Numbered from the stretch's first letter, positions 51,896 through 61,099 are shown. The stretch is DNA of 64,000 nucleotides from Algiphilus sp. (GCF_023145115.1 NZ_JAGLEJ010000022.1:1-64000); one strand, 5' to 3'. Numbers and translations: made by a program. Notes: generated from the sequence alone by a model not told the origin.

Positions 51896-52918
51896 TCAGA
51901 GATGGCGCTCGGCGAGCAGCTCCGCGATCTGCACGCTGTTGAGCGCGGCACCCTTGCGGATGTTGTCCGAGACCACCCAGAGATCGAGGCCACGCGGGTG
52001 CGAGATGTCCTCGCGGATACGGCCCACGAAGACGGCATCGTGATGCGCCCCCTCGGTGGCGGCGGTCGGATAGCCGCCGTCGGCGCGCTCGTCCATCACC
52101 GTGATCCCGGGTGCCGCCGCGAGCAGCTCGCGCGCGCGCTCGGCGGTGATCTTGTCGCGCGTCTCGATGTGCAGCGCCTCGGAATGCCCGTGGAACACCG
52201 GCACGCGCACCGCGGTGGGATTCACCAGGATGGCGTCGTCCTCGAAGATCTTGTGGGTCTCCCACACCATCTTCATCTCTTCCTTGGTGTATCCATTGGC
52301 CTGGAAGGTATCGATGTGCGGCAGGCAGTTGAACGCGATCTGCTTCGGATAGACCTTCGACTCGAAGGGCTGGCCGCTGAGCGCGCGGGCGCTGGTGCTG
52401 GCGAGCTCCTCGATGGCGTCCTTGCCGGTGCCGGACACCGACTGATAGGTGGCGATGTTCATGCGCTCGATGCCCACCGCATCGTAGATGGGCTTGAGCG
52501 CGACCAGCATCTGGATGGTCGAGCAGTTCGGGTTGGCGACGATGTTGCGCCTCGTGTAGCCGGCCACCGCGTGCGGATTGACCTCGGGGATGATCAGCGG
52601 CACATCGTCGTCGTAGCGGAACTGCGAGGTGTTGTCGACCACCACGCATCCCGCGGCCGCCGCCTTCGGCGCGTACTCCGCCGATACGCTGGCGCCCGGC
52701 GAGAACAGGCCGATCTGCACCTGCGAGAAATCGAACTCCGCGAGATCGCCGACGATCAGCTCGTCGTCGCCGAAGTCCACCACCTCGCCCGCCGAGCGCG
52801 ACGACGCCAGCGCGTACACCTTGCCCACCGGAAACCTGCGCTGGTGCAGCACCTTGAGCATCTCATTGCCCACGGCGCCGGTCGCGCCGACCACGGCTAC
52901 ATCGAATCGCTTGCTCAT
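51896..52918 (-). CDS. asd: Aspartate-semialdehyde dehydrogenase
   Basis: 340 residues. It reduces aspartyl phosphate to the semialdehyde for lysine, threonine, methionine and diaminopimelate synthesis. The NADP loop VVGATGAVGNEML, the active-site cysteine in NPNCSTIQM and VPVFHGHSEAL are present. This is the short Asd1-like/Pseudomonas type. The start is ATG at 52916-52918 (MSKRFDVA); the much longer in-frame upstream reading passes through repeat B and is rejected. It sits between leuB and fimV. Confidence 0.95.
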   Translation of the reverse strand: MSKRFDVAVVGATGAVGNEMLKVLHQRRFPVGKVYALASSRSAGEVVDFGDDELIVGDLAEFDFSQVQIGLFSPGASVSAEYAPKAAAAGCVVVDNTSQFRYDDDVPLIIPEVNPHAVAGYTRRNIVANPNCSTIQMLVALKPIYDAVGIERMNIATYQSVSGTGKDAIEELASTSARALSGQPFESKVYPKQIAFNCLPHIDTFQANGYTKEEMKMVWETHKIFEDDAILVNPTAVRVPVFHGHSEALHIETRDKITAERARELLAAAPGITVMDERADGGYPTAATEGAHHDAVFVGRIREDISHPRGLDLWVVSDNIRKGAALNSVQIAELLAERHL

Positions 52919-53028
52919 TTCCTGCCGATTGCTGTTGTGTGATGAAGGCCCGGGCGCTTGCCGTCCAGGCCGACGGGGCGCGCAGTGTATGCGTCCGGGT
53001 CCGGGTTTTCGAGCGTTCCTGAAAGCCG

Positions 53029-53135
53029 GAACCACAGATTGCACAGATTTCCACAGATTTTTCTGGTTCTGGTGCGCGCCGACAAAGTCAGCGCCACCAG
53101 CAAAGAATCCCCTCAATCTGTGAAATCTGTGGTTC
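53029..53135. repeat. Repeat element B (107 bp, inverted-repeat ends and internal hairpin)
   Basis: The left end GAACCACAGATTGCACAGATT is mirrored by the right end AATCTGTGAAATCTGTGGTTC; the right arm is the exact reverse complement of the 20-base left arm of copy A. The interior has a hairpin CTGGTGCGCGCCGAC ... GTCAGCGCCACCAG. It is located in the 247-base asd-leuB gap. About 88% identical to copy C over the interior by eye. Read on the minus strand its middle gives AGGADFVGAHQNQK, a spurious peptide seen also in copy C. Confidence 0.85.
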
Positions 53136-53165
53136 CAGATGCTTTCCGGTTCATGCGCTTCGCTG

Positions 53166-54242
53166 CTAGTCCGCCAGCCGTGCCAGCACAGCGTCGCCCA
53201 TGGCCCGCGTGCCCGTGGCCTCGGCGCCCGGAGCGGCCAGATCGCCGGTGCGCAGCCCGTCGGCCAGCACGCGCGCCACGGCGCGCTCGACGCGATCCGC
53301 GAGATCGCCCCGGTCCAGCGAATGCCGCAGCAGCATGGCCAGCGACAGGATGGTGGCGAGCGGATTGGCGACATCCCGGCCCGCGATGTCCGGGGCGCTG
53401 CCGTGCACCGGCTCGTAGAGCCCCTGGCGGGCCTCGTTGATCGAAGCGGAGGGCAGCATGCCGATGGAGCCGGTGAGCATGGCGGCGATGTCGGACAGGA
53501 TGTCCCCGAAGAGATTGCCGGTGACCAGCACGTCGAACTGCTTGGGCGCGCGCACCAGCTGCATGGCGGCATTGTCGACGTACATGTGCGACAGCTCGCA
53601 GTCCGGATAGTCCTGCGCCACCGTGGTGACGACCTCGCGCCACAGCTCCGACGATTCCAGCACATTGGCCTTGTCCACCGAGCAGACGCGGCGGTCGCGC
53701 CTGTGCGCGGCCTCGAAGGCCGAGCGCGCGATGCGGGCGATCTCCGACTCGCTGTAGACCTCGGTGTTGTAGCCGACCCGCTCACCGTTATCGTCGCGGA
53801 TGCCGCGCGGCTGGCCGAAGTAGATGCCGCCGGTTAGCTCGCGCACGATGAGGATGTCCAGATCCGCGACCAGCTCCGGGCGCAGCGACGACGAGCCGGC
53901 CAGCTCGCCGAACAGCAGCGCCGGCCGCAGATTGGCGTAGAGGCCGAGCTCGGCCCGGATGCGCAGCAGACCGCGCTCGGGGCGGATGGACCGCTCGATG
54001 GCCTCCCATTTCGGGCCGCCGACCGCGCCCAGCAGCGTGGCGTCGGCCGCGCGTGCGGCTTCCAGCGTCGCCGCCGGCAGCGGGTCGTTCTCGGCGTCGA
54101 TGGCGGCACCGCCGATCAGCCCGTGCTCCCAGCTCGCGTCGAGCCCGAAGCCGTCGCGCAGGGCGGCCAGCACGCGCTCGGCCTCGCCCACCACTTCGGG
54201 TCCGATGCCGTCACCCGGCAGCAGCAACAGTTTCGCGGTCAT
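53166..54242 (-). CDS. leuB: 3-isopropylmalate dehydrogenase
   Basis: 358 residues. It oxidises and decarboxylates 3-isopropylmalate in leucine synthesis. Motifs LLPGDGIGPEVV, GAVGGPKW, RAELGLYANLRPA, VRELTGGIYFGQPRG, SVDKANVL and NLFGDILSD are intact, and the C-terminus holds the NAD loop LYEPVHGSAPDIAG. The start overlaps the leuD stop by 4 bases. Confidence 0.97.
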   Translation of the reverse strand: MTAKLLLLPGDGIGPEVVGEAERVLAALRDGFGLDASWEHGLIGGAAIDAENDPLPAATLEAARAADATLLGAVGGPKWEAIERSIRPERGLLRIRAELGLYANLRPALLFGELAGSSSLRPELVADLDILIVRELTGGIYFGQPRGIRDDNGERVGYNTEVYSESEIARIARSAFEAAHRRDRRVCSVDKANVLESSELWREVVTTVAQDYPDCELSHMYVDNAAMQLVRAPKQFDVLVTGNLFGDILSDIAAMLTGSIGMLPSASINEARQGLYEPVHGSAPDIAGRDVANPLATILSLAMLLRHSLDRGDLADRVERAVARVLADGLRTGDLAAPGAEATGTRAMGDAVLARLAD

Positions 54243-54889
54243 ACCGAATCCTCCCGGAACAGCCAGGGCGCTTCCTGGCGGCGACGCGCCTCGTAGGCAC
54301 GGATGGCGTCGGCATGCGCGCTCAGCGTGATGCCGATCTCGTCGAGACCCTCCAGCAGGTTGTGCTTGCGCTGCGGGTCGATGTCGAAGGTGAAGCGGAG
54401 ATCGTCGCTGGCGACGGTCTGGGCGGCCAGATCGATCTCCACCTCGCGCGCCGGCGAAGCGGTCGCGACGTGCATGAGCTGGTCCACCTCATCCGCTTTC
54501 AGAACAACCGGCAGCACGCCGTTCTTGAAGCAGTTGCTGAAGAAGATGTCCGCAAAGCTCGGCGCGATCACGCAGCGGATGCCGTAGTCGGCCAGCGCCC
54601 ACACGGCATGCTCGCGCGACGAGCCGCAGCCGAAGTTCTCGCGGGCCAGCAGCACGCTGGCGCCGGCGCGATCCGCCTCGTTGAGCACGAAATCCGGATT
54701 CGGGCGGCGGGTGCCGGGGTCGATGTCGAGCGTACCCGGGTCGAGATAGCGCCAGTCGTCGAACAGGAACGGTCCGAACCCGGTGCGGCGGATCGACTTG
54801 AGGTACTGCTTGGGAATGATCGCGTCGGTATCGACGTTGGAACGGTCGAGCGGCAGCATGCGGCCGCGGTGGGTCGTGAAGGCTTCCAT
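54239..54889 (-). CDS. leuD: 3-isopropylmalate dehydratase small subunit
   Basis: 216 residues. It forms the swivel domain of isopropylmalate isomerase with LeuC. The motif NFGCGSSREHAVWAL and the N-terminal NVDTDAIIPKQYLKSI are typical. It is 3 bases downstream of leuC, and its stop overlaps leuB. Confidence 0.96.
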   Translation of the reverse strand: MEAFTTHRGRMLPLDRSNVDTDAIIPKQYLKSIRRTGFGPFLFDDWRYLDPGTLDIDPGTRRPNPDFVLNEADRAGASVLLARENFGCGSSREHAVWALADYGIRCVIAPSFADIFFSNCFKNGVLPVVLKADEVDQLMHVATASPAREVEIDLAAQTVASDDLRFTFDIDPQRKHNLLEGLDEIGITLSAHADAIRAYEARRRQEAPWLFREDSV

Positions 54890-54892
54890 GGT

Positions 54893-56296
54893 CTACAACT
54901 CCCGGACGTCGACGAAGTGGCCGGCGATGCCGGCCGCAGCCGCCATCGCGGGCGAGACCAGGTGGGTACGCCCACCCGCGCCCTGGCGGCCCTCGAAATT
55001 GCGGTTGGAGGTCGAGGCGCAGCGCTCCCCGGCCTCGAGGCGGTCGGCGTTCATCGCGAGGCACATCGAGCAGCCGGGCTCGCGCCACTCGAAACCGGCC
55101 TCGATGAAGATGCGGTCCAGCCCCTCCTCCTCGGCCTGACGGCGCACCAGGCCGGAGCCCGGCACCACCATGGCGAGCTTGACGCCGTCGGCGCGCCTGC
55201 GGCCGCGCACCACCTCGGCGGCCGCGCGCAGGTCCTCGATGCGCGCATTGGTGCACGAGCCGATGAATACCTTGTCGACCGCGATCTCGGCCAGCGGCGT
55301 GCCGGCCTGAAGGCCCATGTAGGTCAGCGCCCGCTCCATGCCGCCGCGGCGGCCGGCATCGGCCTCCTCGGCGGGATCCGGCACGCGCGCGGTGACCGGC
55401 GCCACCATCTCCGGCGAGGTGCCCCAGCTGACCTGCGGCGCGATGTCGGCAGCGTCGAGGTCTATCTCGCAGTCGAACACCGCGTCGGCGTCGCTGTGCA
55501 GCTCGCGCCAGGCCGCCACCGCCTTGTCCCAGTCCTCGCCCGACGGTGCAAAGGGGCGCCCGCGGATGTAGTCGATGGTGGTCTGGTCCGCAGCGATGAG
55601 CCCGGCGCGGGCACCCGCCTCGATGCTCATGTTGCAGACCGTCATGCGGCCTTCCATGGAGAGATCGCGGATGGCTTCGCCGGCGTACTCGATGACGTGC
55701 CCGGTGCCGCCGGCGGTGCCGATGCGGCCGATGACGGCGAGCACGATGTCCTTGGCGGTGACGCCCTTGCCGACCTTGCCGTTGACGTTGACGCGCATGG
55801 TCCTGGCCGGCCACATCGCCAGCGTCTGCGTGGCCAGCACGTGCTCGACCTCGGAGGTGCCGATGCCGAAGGCCAGCGCACCGAAGGCGCCGTGCGTTGA
55901 GGTGTGCGAGTCGCCGCAGACCACCGTCATGCCGGGGAGCGTCGCGCCCTGCTCGGGGCCGATGACGTGCACGATGCCCTGGCGGACATCGAGCAGATCG
56001 AACTTGGTGATGCCGAACTCGGCGCAGTTGGCGTCGAGCGCCTCGAGCTGGGCGCGCGAGATCGCGTCGGCGATGCCGCCGGCGCGGTTGACCGTGGGCA
56101 CGTTGTGGTCGGGCACGGCCAGGTTGGCGTCCACGCGCCAGGGCTTGCGCCCGGCCAGGCGCAGGCCCTCGAAGGCCTGCGGCGAGGTGACTTCGTGCAC
56201 CAGCTGGCGATCGATGTAGAGCAGCGCCGCGCCGTCGCCGAAGCGCTGCACGACGTGCTGGTTCCAGATCTTCTCGTAGAGGGTCTGCCCGCTCAT
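54893..56296 (-). CDS. leuC: 3-isopropylmalate dehydratase large subunit
   Basis: 467 residues, aconitase superfamily. It carries the [4Fe-4S] cluster that converts 2- to 3-isopropylmalate. Cluster cysteines are in FIGSCTNARI and PGCSMCLAMN; GDSHTSTHGAFGALAFGIG is also intact. The start is ATG at 56294-56296 (MSGQTLYEKIWNQH); the earlier in-frame codon extends into the divergent promoter region. It is first gene of leuCDB. Confidence 0.96.
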   Translation of the reverse strand: MSGQTLYEKIWNQHVVQRFGDGAALLYIDRQLVHEVTSPQAFEGLRLAGRKPWRVDANLAVPDHNVPTVNRAGGIADAISRAQLEALDANCAEFGITKFDLLDVRQGIVHVIGPEQGATLPGMTVVCGDSHTSTHGAFGALAFGIGTSEVEHVLATQTLAMWPARTMRVNVNGKVGKGVTAKDIVLAVIGRIGTAGGTGHVIEYAGEAIRDLSMEGRMTVCNMSIEAGARAGLIAADQTTIDYIRGRPFAPSGEDWDKAVAAWRELHSDADAVFDCEIDLDAADIAPQVSWGTSPEMVAPVTARVPDPAEEADAGRRGGMERALTYMGLQAGTPLAEIAVDKVFIGSCTNARIEDLRAAAEVVRGRRRADGVKLAMVVPGSGLVRRQAEEEGLDRIFIEAGFEWREPGCSMCLAMNADRLEAGERCASTSNRNFEGRQGAGGRTHLVSPAMAAAAGIAGHFVDVREL

Positions 56297-56406
56297 GGTG
56301 ATCACCGATCGCGATTGTTCCGGGCGCGCAGCGTAGTCCCGCGTCACGAATAACTCAATTGAATCTTTATCAAGCACTGCTTTCCATTTCGGAATACCAT
56401 GCCGGC
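56297..56406. promoter_or_regulatory. Divergent promoter region between leuC and the LysR gene
   Basis: This 110-base gap is the AT-richest stretch in the area. It contains an 8-bp palindrome TCAATTGA (56355-56362) inside ATAACTCAATTGAATCTTTAT, a layout like a LysR-type binding site. On the minus strand TTGATA could be a -35 box for leuC. It likely controls both leuCDB and the regulator, but no binding has been shown. Confidence 0.5.
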
Positions 56407-57273
56407 ATGCAGCTCTCCGCCATCGAAGCCTTCGTCGCGGTCTGCGAGCACGGCTCGGTGCGTGCCGCGGCCGCGGCGATGCATCTCACGCAGCCCGCCA
56501 TCAGCAAGCGCATCGCCACGCTGGAAGCCCAGTTCGGGCACGAGCTCTTCGACCGCGTCGGTCGCGGCATCGCACCCACCGAGGCCGGACGCGCCTTCCT
56601 GCCGCACGCCCGTCGACTGCTCGCCGAGATCGAGGACGGCCGCCGCGCCCTGGACAGCCTGTCCGCGCACGTGTCCGGTCGCCTCGGACTGGCGCTGTCG
56701 CATCACGTGGCGCTGCACCGCATGCCGCCGATGCTGCGGCGCTTCGTGAACCGCTATCCCGATGTCGCCCTGGACATCGCCTTCCTCGGATCGGAGGCCG
56801 CCTGCGAGTCGGTGGCGCGCGGGCACATCGAGCTGGCGGTCATCACCCTGCCGCGGATGCCGCCGGAGCCCCTGGTCCAGCGCGAGATCTGGCCCGACCC
56901 CATGCGCATCTGCGTGGCGCGCGATCACCCGCTCGCCCAAGCGACGCAGCCGAGCGAGGCGCGACTGGGCGATTACCCGGCCCTGCTGCCGGAGGCGGGC
57001 ACCGCCACCCATGCGCTGGTCGCCGAGGCGCTCGCCGCGCGCGGCGTGCCGCTGCAGGCGCAGGTCGCCAGCAACTTCCTGGAGACCCTCAAGATGCTGA
57101 CCGCGGTGGGACTCGGCTGGAGCGCCCTGCCCGCGACCATGATCGACGACGAACTGATCGCGCTGGAGTTCCCCGGGCTCCGCATCCAGCGCAGCCTCGG
57201 CGCCGTGCATCACCCGGGACGCCGCCTCTCGAACGCCGCCCGCGCGCTCCTCCACGCCCTCGACGGCGCTTGA
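56407..57273 (+). CDS. LysR-type transcriptional regulator
   Basis: 288 residues. The N-terminal winged helix has LSAIEAFVAVCEHGSVRAAAAAMHLTQPAISKRIATLE, followed by LFDRVGRGIAPTEAGRAF. The periplasmic-binding-type effector domain follows. Divergence from leuC suggests control of leucine synthesis, by position only; the effector is unknown. The start is ATG at 56407 (MQLSAIEAFV), since the alternative TTG at 56359 adds residues not seen in the family. Confidence 0.9.
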   Translation: MQLSAIEAFVAVCEHGSVRAAAAAMHLTQPAISKRIATLEAQFGHELFDRVGRGIAPTEAGRAFLPHARRLLAEIEDGRRALDSLSAHVSGRLGLALSHHVALHRMPPMLRRFVNRYPDVALDIAFLGSEAACESVARGHIELAVITLPRMPPEPLVQREIWPDPMRICVARDHPLAQATQPSEARLGDYPALLPEAGTATHALVAEALAARGVPLQAQVASNFLETLKMLTAVGLGWSALPATMIDDELIALEFPGLRIQRSLGAVHHPGRRLSNAARALLHALDGA

Positions 57274-57297
57274 AGAACAATGAAGCAAGCGAGAAGC

Positions 57298-57403
57298 GAA
57301 CCACCGATTTCACAGATTGACACGGATTCTTCTTGTTCTGGTGCGCGCTGACGAAGTCAGCGCCACCAGCATGAATCCCCTGAATCCGTGAAATCTGTGG
57401 TTC
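57298..57403. repeat. Repeat element C (106 bp, inverted-repeat ends and internal hairpin)
   Basis: The left end GAACCACCGATTTCACAGATT and right end GAAATCTGTGGTTC are inverted. The interior CTGGTGCGCGCTGAC, loop GAA, GTCAGCGCCACCAG forms a strong hairpin and matches copy B closely. It lies between the convergent LysR gene and aroC, 26 bases before the aroC stop, so it could also act as a transcription stop between the two. Confidence 0.85.
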
Positions 57404-57428
57404 TAAAGCAGTTTCCAGCCACCCCCGC

Positions 57429-58541
57429 TCAGGCCGGTCCGTCGGGGCTGCGGCCCGGCAGGCGCGGCGTGGTGGGCTCGACATCGCCGCACTGCGCCCG
57501 GTGGCGCATCCAGTGGTCCATGAGCACCAGCGCGACCATGGCCTCGGCGATGGGCACGGCGCGGATGCCGACGCAGGGGTCGTGGCGGCCGGTGGTGCGC
57601 ATGTCGACATTCTCGCCGTGTTCGTTCACCGAGCGCCCCGGCGTGGTGATGCTCGACGTGGGCTTGATGGCGATGCACGCCACCACGTCCTGCCCGGTGC
57701 TGATGCCCCCGGCGACGCCGCCGGAATGGTTGGACAGGAAGCCGTCGGCGCGCATCTCGTCGCGATGCGCGGTGCCGCGCATACCGGCAGCCGCCATGCC
57801 GTCGCCGATCTCGACGCCCTTGACCGCGTTGATCCCCATCAGCGCCTGCGCCAGATCGGCATCGAGACGGTCGTAGACCGGCTCGCCCAGGCCGGGCGGG
57901 ACATTGGCGGCCTCGACCTGGATCATGGCGCCGGCCGAATCGCCCTCGCTGCGCAGCGATTCGACGTAGCGCTCCAGCTCGGGTACGCGCGCCGGATCGG
58001 CGCAGAAGAAGGCGTTGTCCTCGACTGCCGACCAGTCGGCGACGTCCAGGCCGATCTCGCCGATGCGCGTCAGGCAGGCGCGGATGGTGATGCCCAGGCG
58101 CTCGCGCAGATACTTCTGCGCCACCGCGCCGGCGGCCACGCGCACCGCCGTCTCGCGCGCGGAGGAACGCCCGCCGCCGCGATGATCGCGGCGGCCGTAC
58201 TTCTGCATGTAGGCGTAGTCGGCGTGATTGGGCCGAAAGGTCTGCGCGATCTTGTCGTAGTCGTAGCTGCGCTGGTCGGTGTTCTCGATCAGCAGCGCGA
58301 TCGGGGTGCCGGTGGTTTCGCCCTCGAAGACGCCGGACAGGATGCGCACGCTGTCGGCTTCCTTGCGCTGGGTGACGAACTTCGAGCGCCCCGGCCGGCG
58401 ACGGTCGAGCGCCGGCTGGATGTCGGACGCGTCGAGCGCCAGTCCGGGCGGGCAGCCGTCGACCACGCAGCCGATCGCCGGCCCGTGTGACTCGCCGAAG
58501 CTGGTCACGCAGAACAACCGACCCAGCGTGTTACCCGACAT
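57429..58541 (-). CDS. aroC: Chorismate synthase
   Basis: 370 residues. It eliminates phosphate from EPSP to make chorismate, using reduced FMN. Signatures GESHGPAIGCVVDGCPPG, RGGGRSSARETA (rendered DHRGGGRSSARETAVRVAAG) and SNHSGGVAGGISTGQD are intact. It overlaps prmB by 11 bases; prmB-aroC is a conserved gammaproteobacterial pair. Confidence 0.97.
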   Translation of the reverse strand: MSGNTLGRLFCVTSFGESHGPAIGCVVDGCPPGLALDASDIQPALDRRRPGRSKFVTQRKEADSVRILSGVFEGETTGTPIALLIENTDQRSYDYDKIAQTFRPNHADYAYMQKYGRRDHRGGGRSSARETAVRVAAGAVAQKYLRERLGITIRACLTRIGEIGLDVADWSAVEDNAFFCADPARVPELERYVESLRSEGDSAGAMIQVEAANVPPGLGEPVYDRLDADLAQALMGINAVKGVEIGDGMAAAGMRGTAHRDEMRADGFLSNHSGGVAGGISTGQDVVACIAIKPTSSITTPGRSVNEHGENVDMRTTGRHDPCVGIRAVPIAEAMVALVLMDHWMRHRAQCGDVEPTTPRLPGRSPDGPA

Positions 58542-59478
58542 CCCGATCTCCCTGCAGCCAGTCCACCAAATCGTCGCGCTCGATCACGAACACGCCGCTG
58601 CCGCCGTGCACGAACTCCGGCCAGTGCGCCGGCAGGCCGGCAAAGCGCGCCATGAAGGGCGCCACCGAGGCGCCAACCTCGCCCACCAGCGTGCCGCCGG
58701 GCGCCAGGAAGCCGGGCGCCTCGTGCAGCAGGCGATCGACCACTTCCATGCCGTCGGTCCCGGCCGCCAGCGCCAGGCGCGGCTCGGCATGATACTCCGC
58801 CGGCAGCGCCGCCCATTCGTCGTCCGGCACGTAGGGCGGATTGGTGACGATCAGGTCGAAGGCCTCCACACCGGCGGTGCGAAGCGGCTCGAAGAGGTCG
58901 CCGCGATGGGCATGGACACGCCCGCCGAGGCCGTGGTCCGCGATGTTGGCGTCCATCAGCTCGGCGGCGCCATCGTCGAGCTCCACCGCGTGCACCTCGG
59001 CATCCGGGAAGGCCTTGGCGCAGGCGATGGCGATGCAGCCGCTGCCCGCGCACAGATCGAGGATGCGCCGCGGCGGCCGCGCCACCCACGGCTCGAAGCC
59101 TTCCATGATGAGCTCGGCCAGCGGGCTGCGCGGCACGATCACGCGCTCGTCGACGCGAAAGCGCATGCCGCAGAACCATGCTTCGCCCAGCAGATAGGCG
59201 ATGGGCTTGCGCGTGGTCACGCGCGCCTCGATCAACCCGACCAGGCGCCGACGCTCCGCCGGCATCAGGCGGGCGCGCAGATAGACCTCCGGCAGCTCGT
59301 GCGGCAGATGCAGCGCGCCGCGCACAAGGTAGAAGGCCTCGTCGAGGGCGTTGTCGAGTCCGTGCCCGTAGCTCAGGCCGGCGGCCTCGAAGCGGCTCGC
59401 GGCCCATCGGACATAGTCGGCGGGGGTGCACAGGACGTCGGCCGGGTCGCCGTCGACCGGAGATGGGGTTTCGGACAT
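58531..59478 (-). CDS. prmB: Ribosomal protein L3 N5-glutamine methyltransferase
   Basis: 315 residues, class I SAM-dependent methyltransferase. It methylates a glutamine in ribosomal protein L3. The substrate-binding NPPYVPDDEW motif and the SAM loop ILDLCAGSGCIAIACA are present. The pairing with aroC separates it from the release-factor enzyme PrmC. The start is ATG at 59476-59478 (MSETPSPVDG), with further in-frame codons upstream rejected. Confidence 0.93.
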   Translation of the reverse strand: MSETPSPVDGDPADVLCTPADYVRWAASRFEAAGLSYGHGLDNALDEAFYLVRGALHLPHELPEVYLRARLMPAERRRLVGLIEARVTTRKPIAYLLGEAWFCGMRFRVDERVIVPRSPLAELIMEGFEPWVARPPRRILDLCAGSGCIAIACAKAFPDAEVHAVELDDGAAELMDANIADHGLGGRVHAHRGDLFEPLRTAGVEAFDLIVTNPPYVPDDEWAALPAEYHAEPRLALAAGTDGMEVVDRLLHEAPGFLAPGGTLVGEVGASVAPFMARFAGLPAHWPEFVHGGSGVFVIERDDLVDWLQGDRDVG

Positions 59479-59576
59479 GGAGCGGCGCCGCGGCTCGAGC
59501 CACGGCGCAATGCGGGTGGTGGGCTTGATAGTATGCGAACCCCTCGGCACTGCCGCAATGAAGCGCCCGCCCACGC

Positions 59577-60188
59577 ATGATCCGCTACCTCGTACCGCTC
59601 TTCGCCATCGGCGCCCTCATGCTCGGCGTCCTGCTGGCGGTATCCACGCTGCGGCCGGACACGACGGGCGAGCTGCAGGGCGGCGTGCTGCTCGATGAAC
59701 CGCGGCCGATCCGCGAATTCCAGCTCGTGGACCAGGCCGGCGAGACCTTCACGCGCGCCGATCTGCAGGGACAGTGGACCGCGATCTTTCCGGGCTTCAC
59801 CAACTGCCCCGACATCTGCCCGACGACCCTCGGCGTGCTGCGCACCGCCGCCGAGCAGCTCGCGGAGACCGGCAGCGACTGGGAGATCGTCTTTCTCACC
59901 GTCGACCCCCAGCGCGACACGCCCGAGGCGCTGGCGCAGTACGTCGGCTACTTCTCGCAGGACTTCGTCGGGCTGACCGGCGACAAGGACGGCATCGGCC
60001 AGCTGGCCAGGGATCTGTCGATCGCCTACCAGTACACCCCCACCGGCGAGGACGGCTACACGGTGGATCACACCGCGGCCATCGTGCTGGTGGACCCGCA
60101 GGGTCGCGTGGCGGGCTTCCTGCAGCCGCCCTTCGCCCCCGAACGCATCGCGGCCGACCTGCGCACCGCCGGCGCCAGCCAGTCGTGA
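59577..60188 (+). CDS. SCO1/SenC family copper chaperone
   Basis: 203 residues, thioredoxin-like fold with an N-terminal membrane anchor (IRYLVPLFAIGALMLGVLLAV). Copper ligands are C77 and C81 in TNCPDICPTT and H165 in YTVDHTAAIVLVDP. SCO proteins deliver copper to the CuA centre of cytochrome oxidase or act as redox sensors. No oxidase genes are in the window. The stop overlaps the psd start by 3 bases (GTGA). Confidence 0.92.
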   Translation: MIRYLVPLFAIGALMLGVLLAVSTLRPDTTGELQGGVLLDEPRPIREFQLVDQAGETFTRADLQGQWTAIFPGFTNCPDICPTTLGVLRTAAEQLAETGSDWEIVFLTVDPQRDTPEALAQYVGYFSQDFVGLTGDKDGIGQLARDLSIAYQYTPTGEDGYTVDHTAAIVLVDPQGRVAGFLQPPFAPERIAADLRTAGASQS

Positions 60189-61099
60189 GCGCCGCGCAAC
60201 CGGGTGCGGCGGCACGCCTCCTCGTCCTGCTCCAGGCGCTGCTGCCGACGCGACTGCTGTCGCGGGTCGTGCACGCCCTCGCCCACGTGCGCGCCAGGCC
60301 GGTCAAGAACGCGCTGATCCGGATCTTCGTGACGCGCTTCGGCGTCGACATGCGCGAGGCCGCCGAACCCGACGCAACCGCGTACCCCCACTTCAATGCC
60401 TTCTTCACCCGCGCGCTCGCTCCCGGGGCGCGCCCGCTGCCGGAGGATGCGCACACCGTGGCGAGTCCGGTGGACGGGACCATGAGCGAGCTCGGCGCCA
60501 TCGACGGCACCACGCTCATCCAGGCCAAGGGCAGTCACTATGACGCCGCGGGCCTGATCGGCGAGGATGCCGGGGACTTCCGCGACGGGCGCTTCTGCAC
60601 CATTTACCTGGCGCCGTGGAACTACCACCGCATCCACGCGCCGGCGCCGCTGTCGCTGACCGCCTGGCGCCACATCCCGGGACGCCTGTTCAGCGTCAAC
60701 CCGGTCACGGTTTCCGCGCGTCCCCGCCTGTTCGCGCGCAACGAGCGGGTCGTGGCGCTGTTCGACTGCGCCGGCGGCAGGCTCGCGGTGGTCATGGTGG
60801 GCGCGCTGCTGGTGGGGTCCGTGGACACCGTCTGGGCCGGTCGCGTCACGCCGCCGCACCGCCGTCGACCATCGCCGGCAATCCCCGCCCGGGGGCGCTA
60901 CGCTGTCGGCGAGGAGATCGGACGATTCAACATGGGTTCCACTGTCATCCTGCTGGCAACCCCCGGCCTGCTGGAGTGGTCGGGCGGCCTCGGGCCAGGT
61001 GCGCCGCTGCGCATGGGTCAGGCCATCGGCACGCTGGGCGGTGCCGAACCATCGGCGGCGGCCGGGCGTCCAAGCGGACATGACATTGCCCGCTCCTAG
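60185..61099 (+). CDS. psd: Phosphatidylserine decarboxylase proenzyme
   Basis: 304 residues. It decarboxylates phosphatidylserine to phosphatidylethanolamine. The self-cleavage site is GST in FNMGSTVILL, where the serine becomes the pyruvoyl group. Other motifs are TVASPVDGTM, QAKGSHYDAAGLIG and IYLAPWNYHRIHAP. The start is GTG at 60185, overlapping the SCO gene stop and giving the normal N-terminus (ALLPTRLLSRVVHALAHV). It overlaps the next gene by 20 bases. Confidence 0.94.
   Translation: MSAAQPGAAARLLVLLQALLPTRLLSRVVHALAHVRARPVKNALIRIFVTRFGVDMREAAEPDATAYPHFNAFFTRALAPGARPLPEDAHTVASPVDGTMSELGAIDGTTLIQAKGSHYDAAGLIGEDAGDFRDGRFCTIYLAPWNYHRIHAPAPLSLTAWRHIPGRLFSVNPVTVSARPRLFARNERVVALFDCAGGRLAVVMVGALLVGSVDTVWAGRVTPPHRRRPSPAIPARGRYAVGEEIGRFNMGSTVILLATPGLLEWSGGLGPGAPLRMGQAIGTLGGAEPSAAAGRPSGHDIARS

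Noticed and set aside
53029..53135. Tandem CACAGATT units as a CRISPR-like array
   Set aside because: Only two or three units per arm, no unique spacers, and the two arms are inverted; no cas genes are present.
52919..53785. Long N-terminal extension of Asd
   Set aside because: It runs through repeat B and part of leuB in another frame; AGGADFVGAHQNQK is a repeat-derived peptide, also found in copy C.
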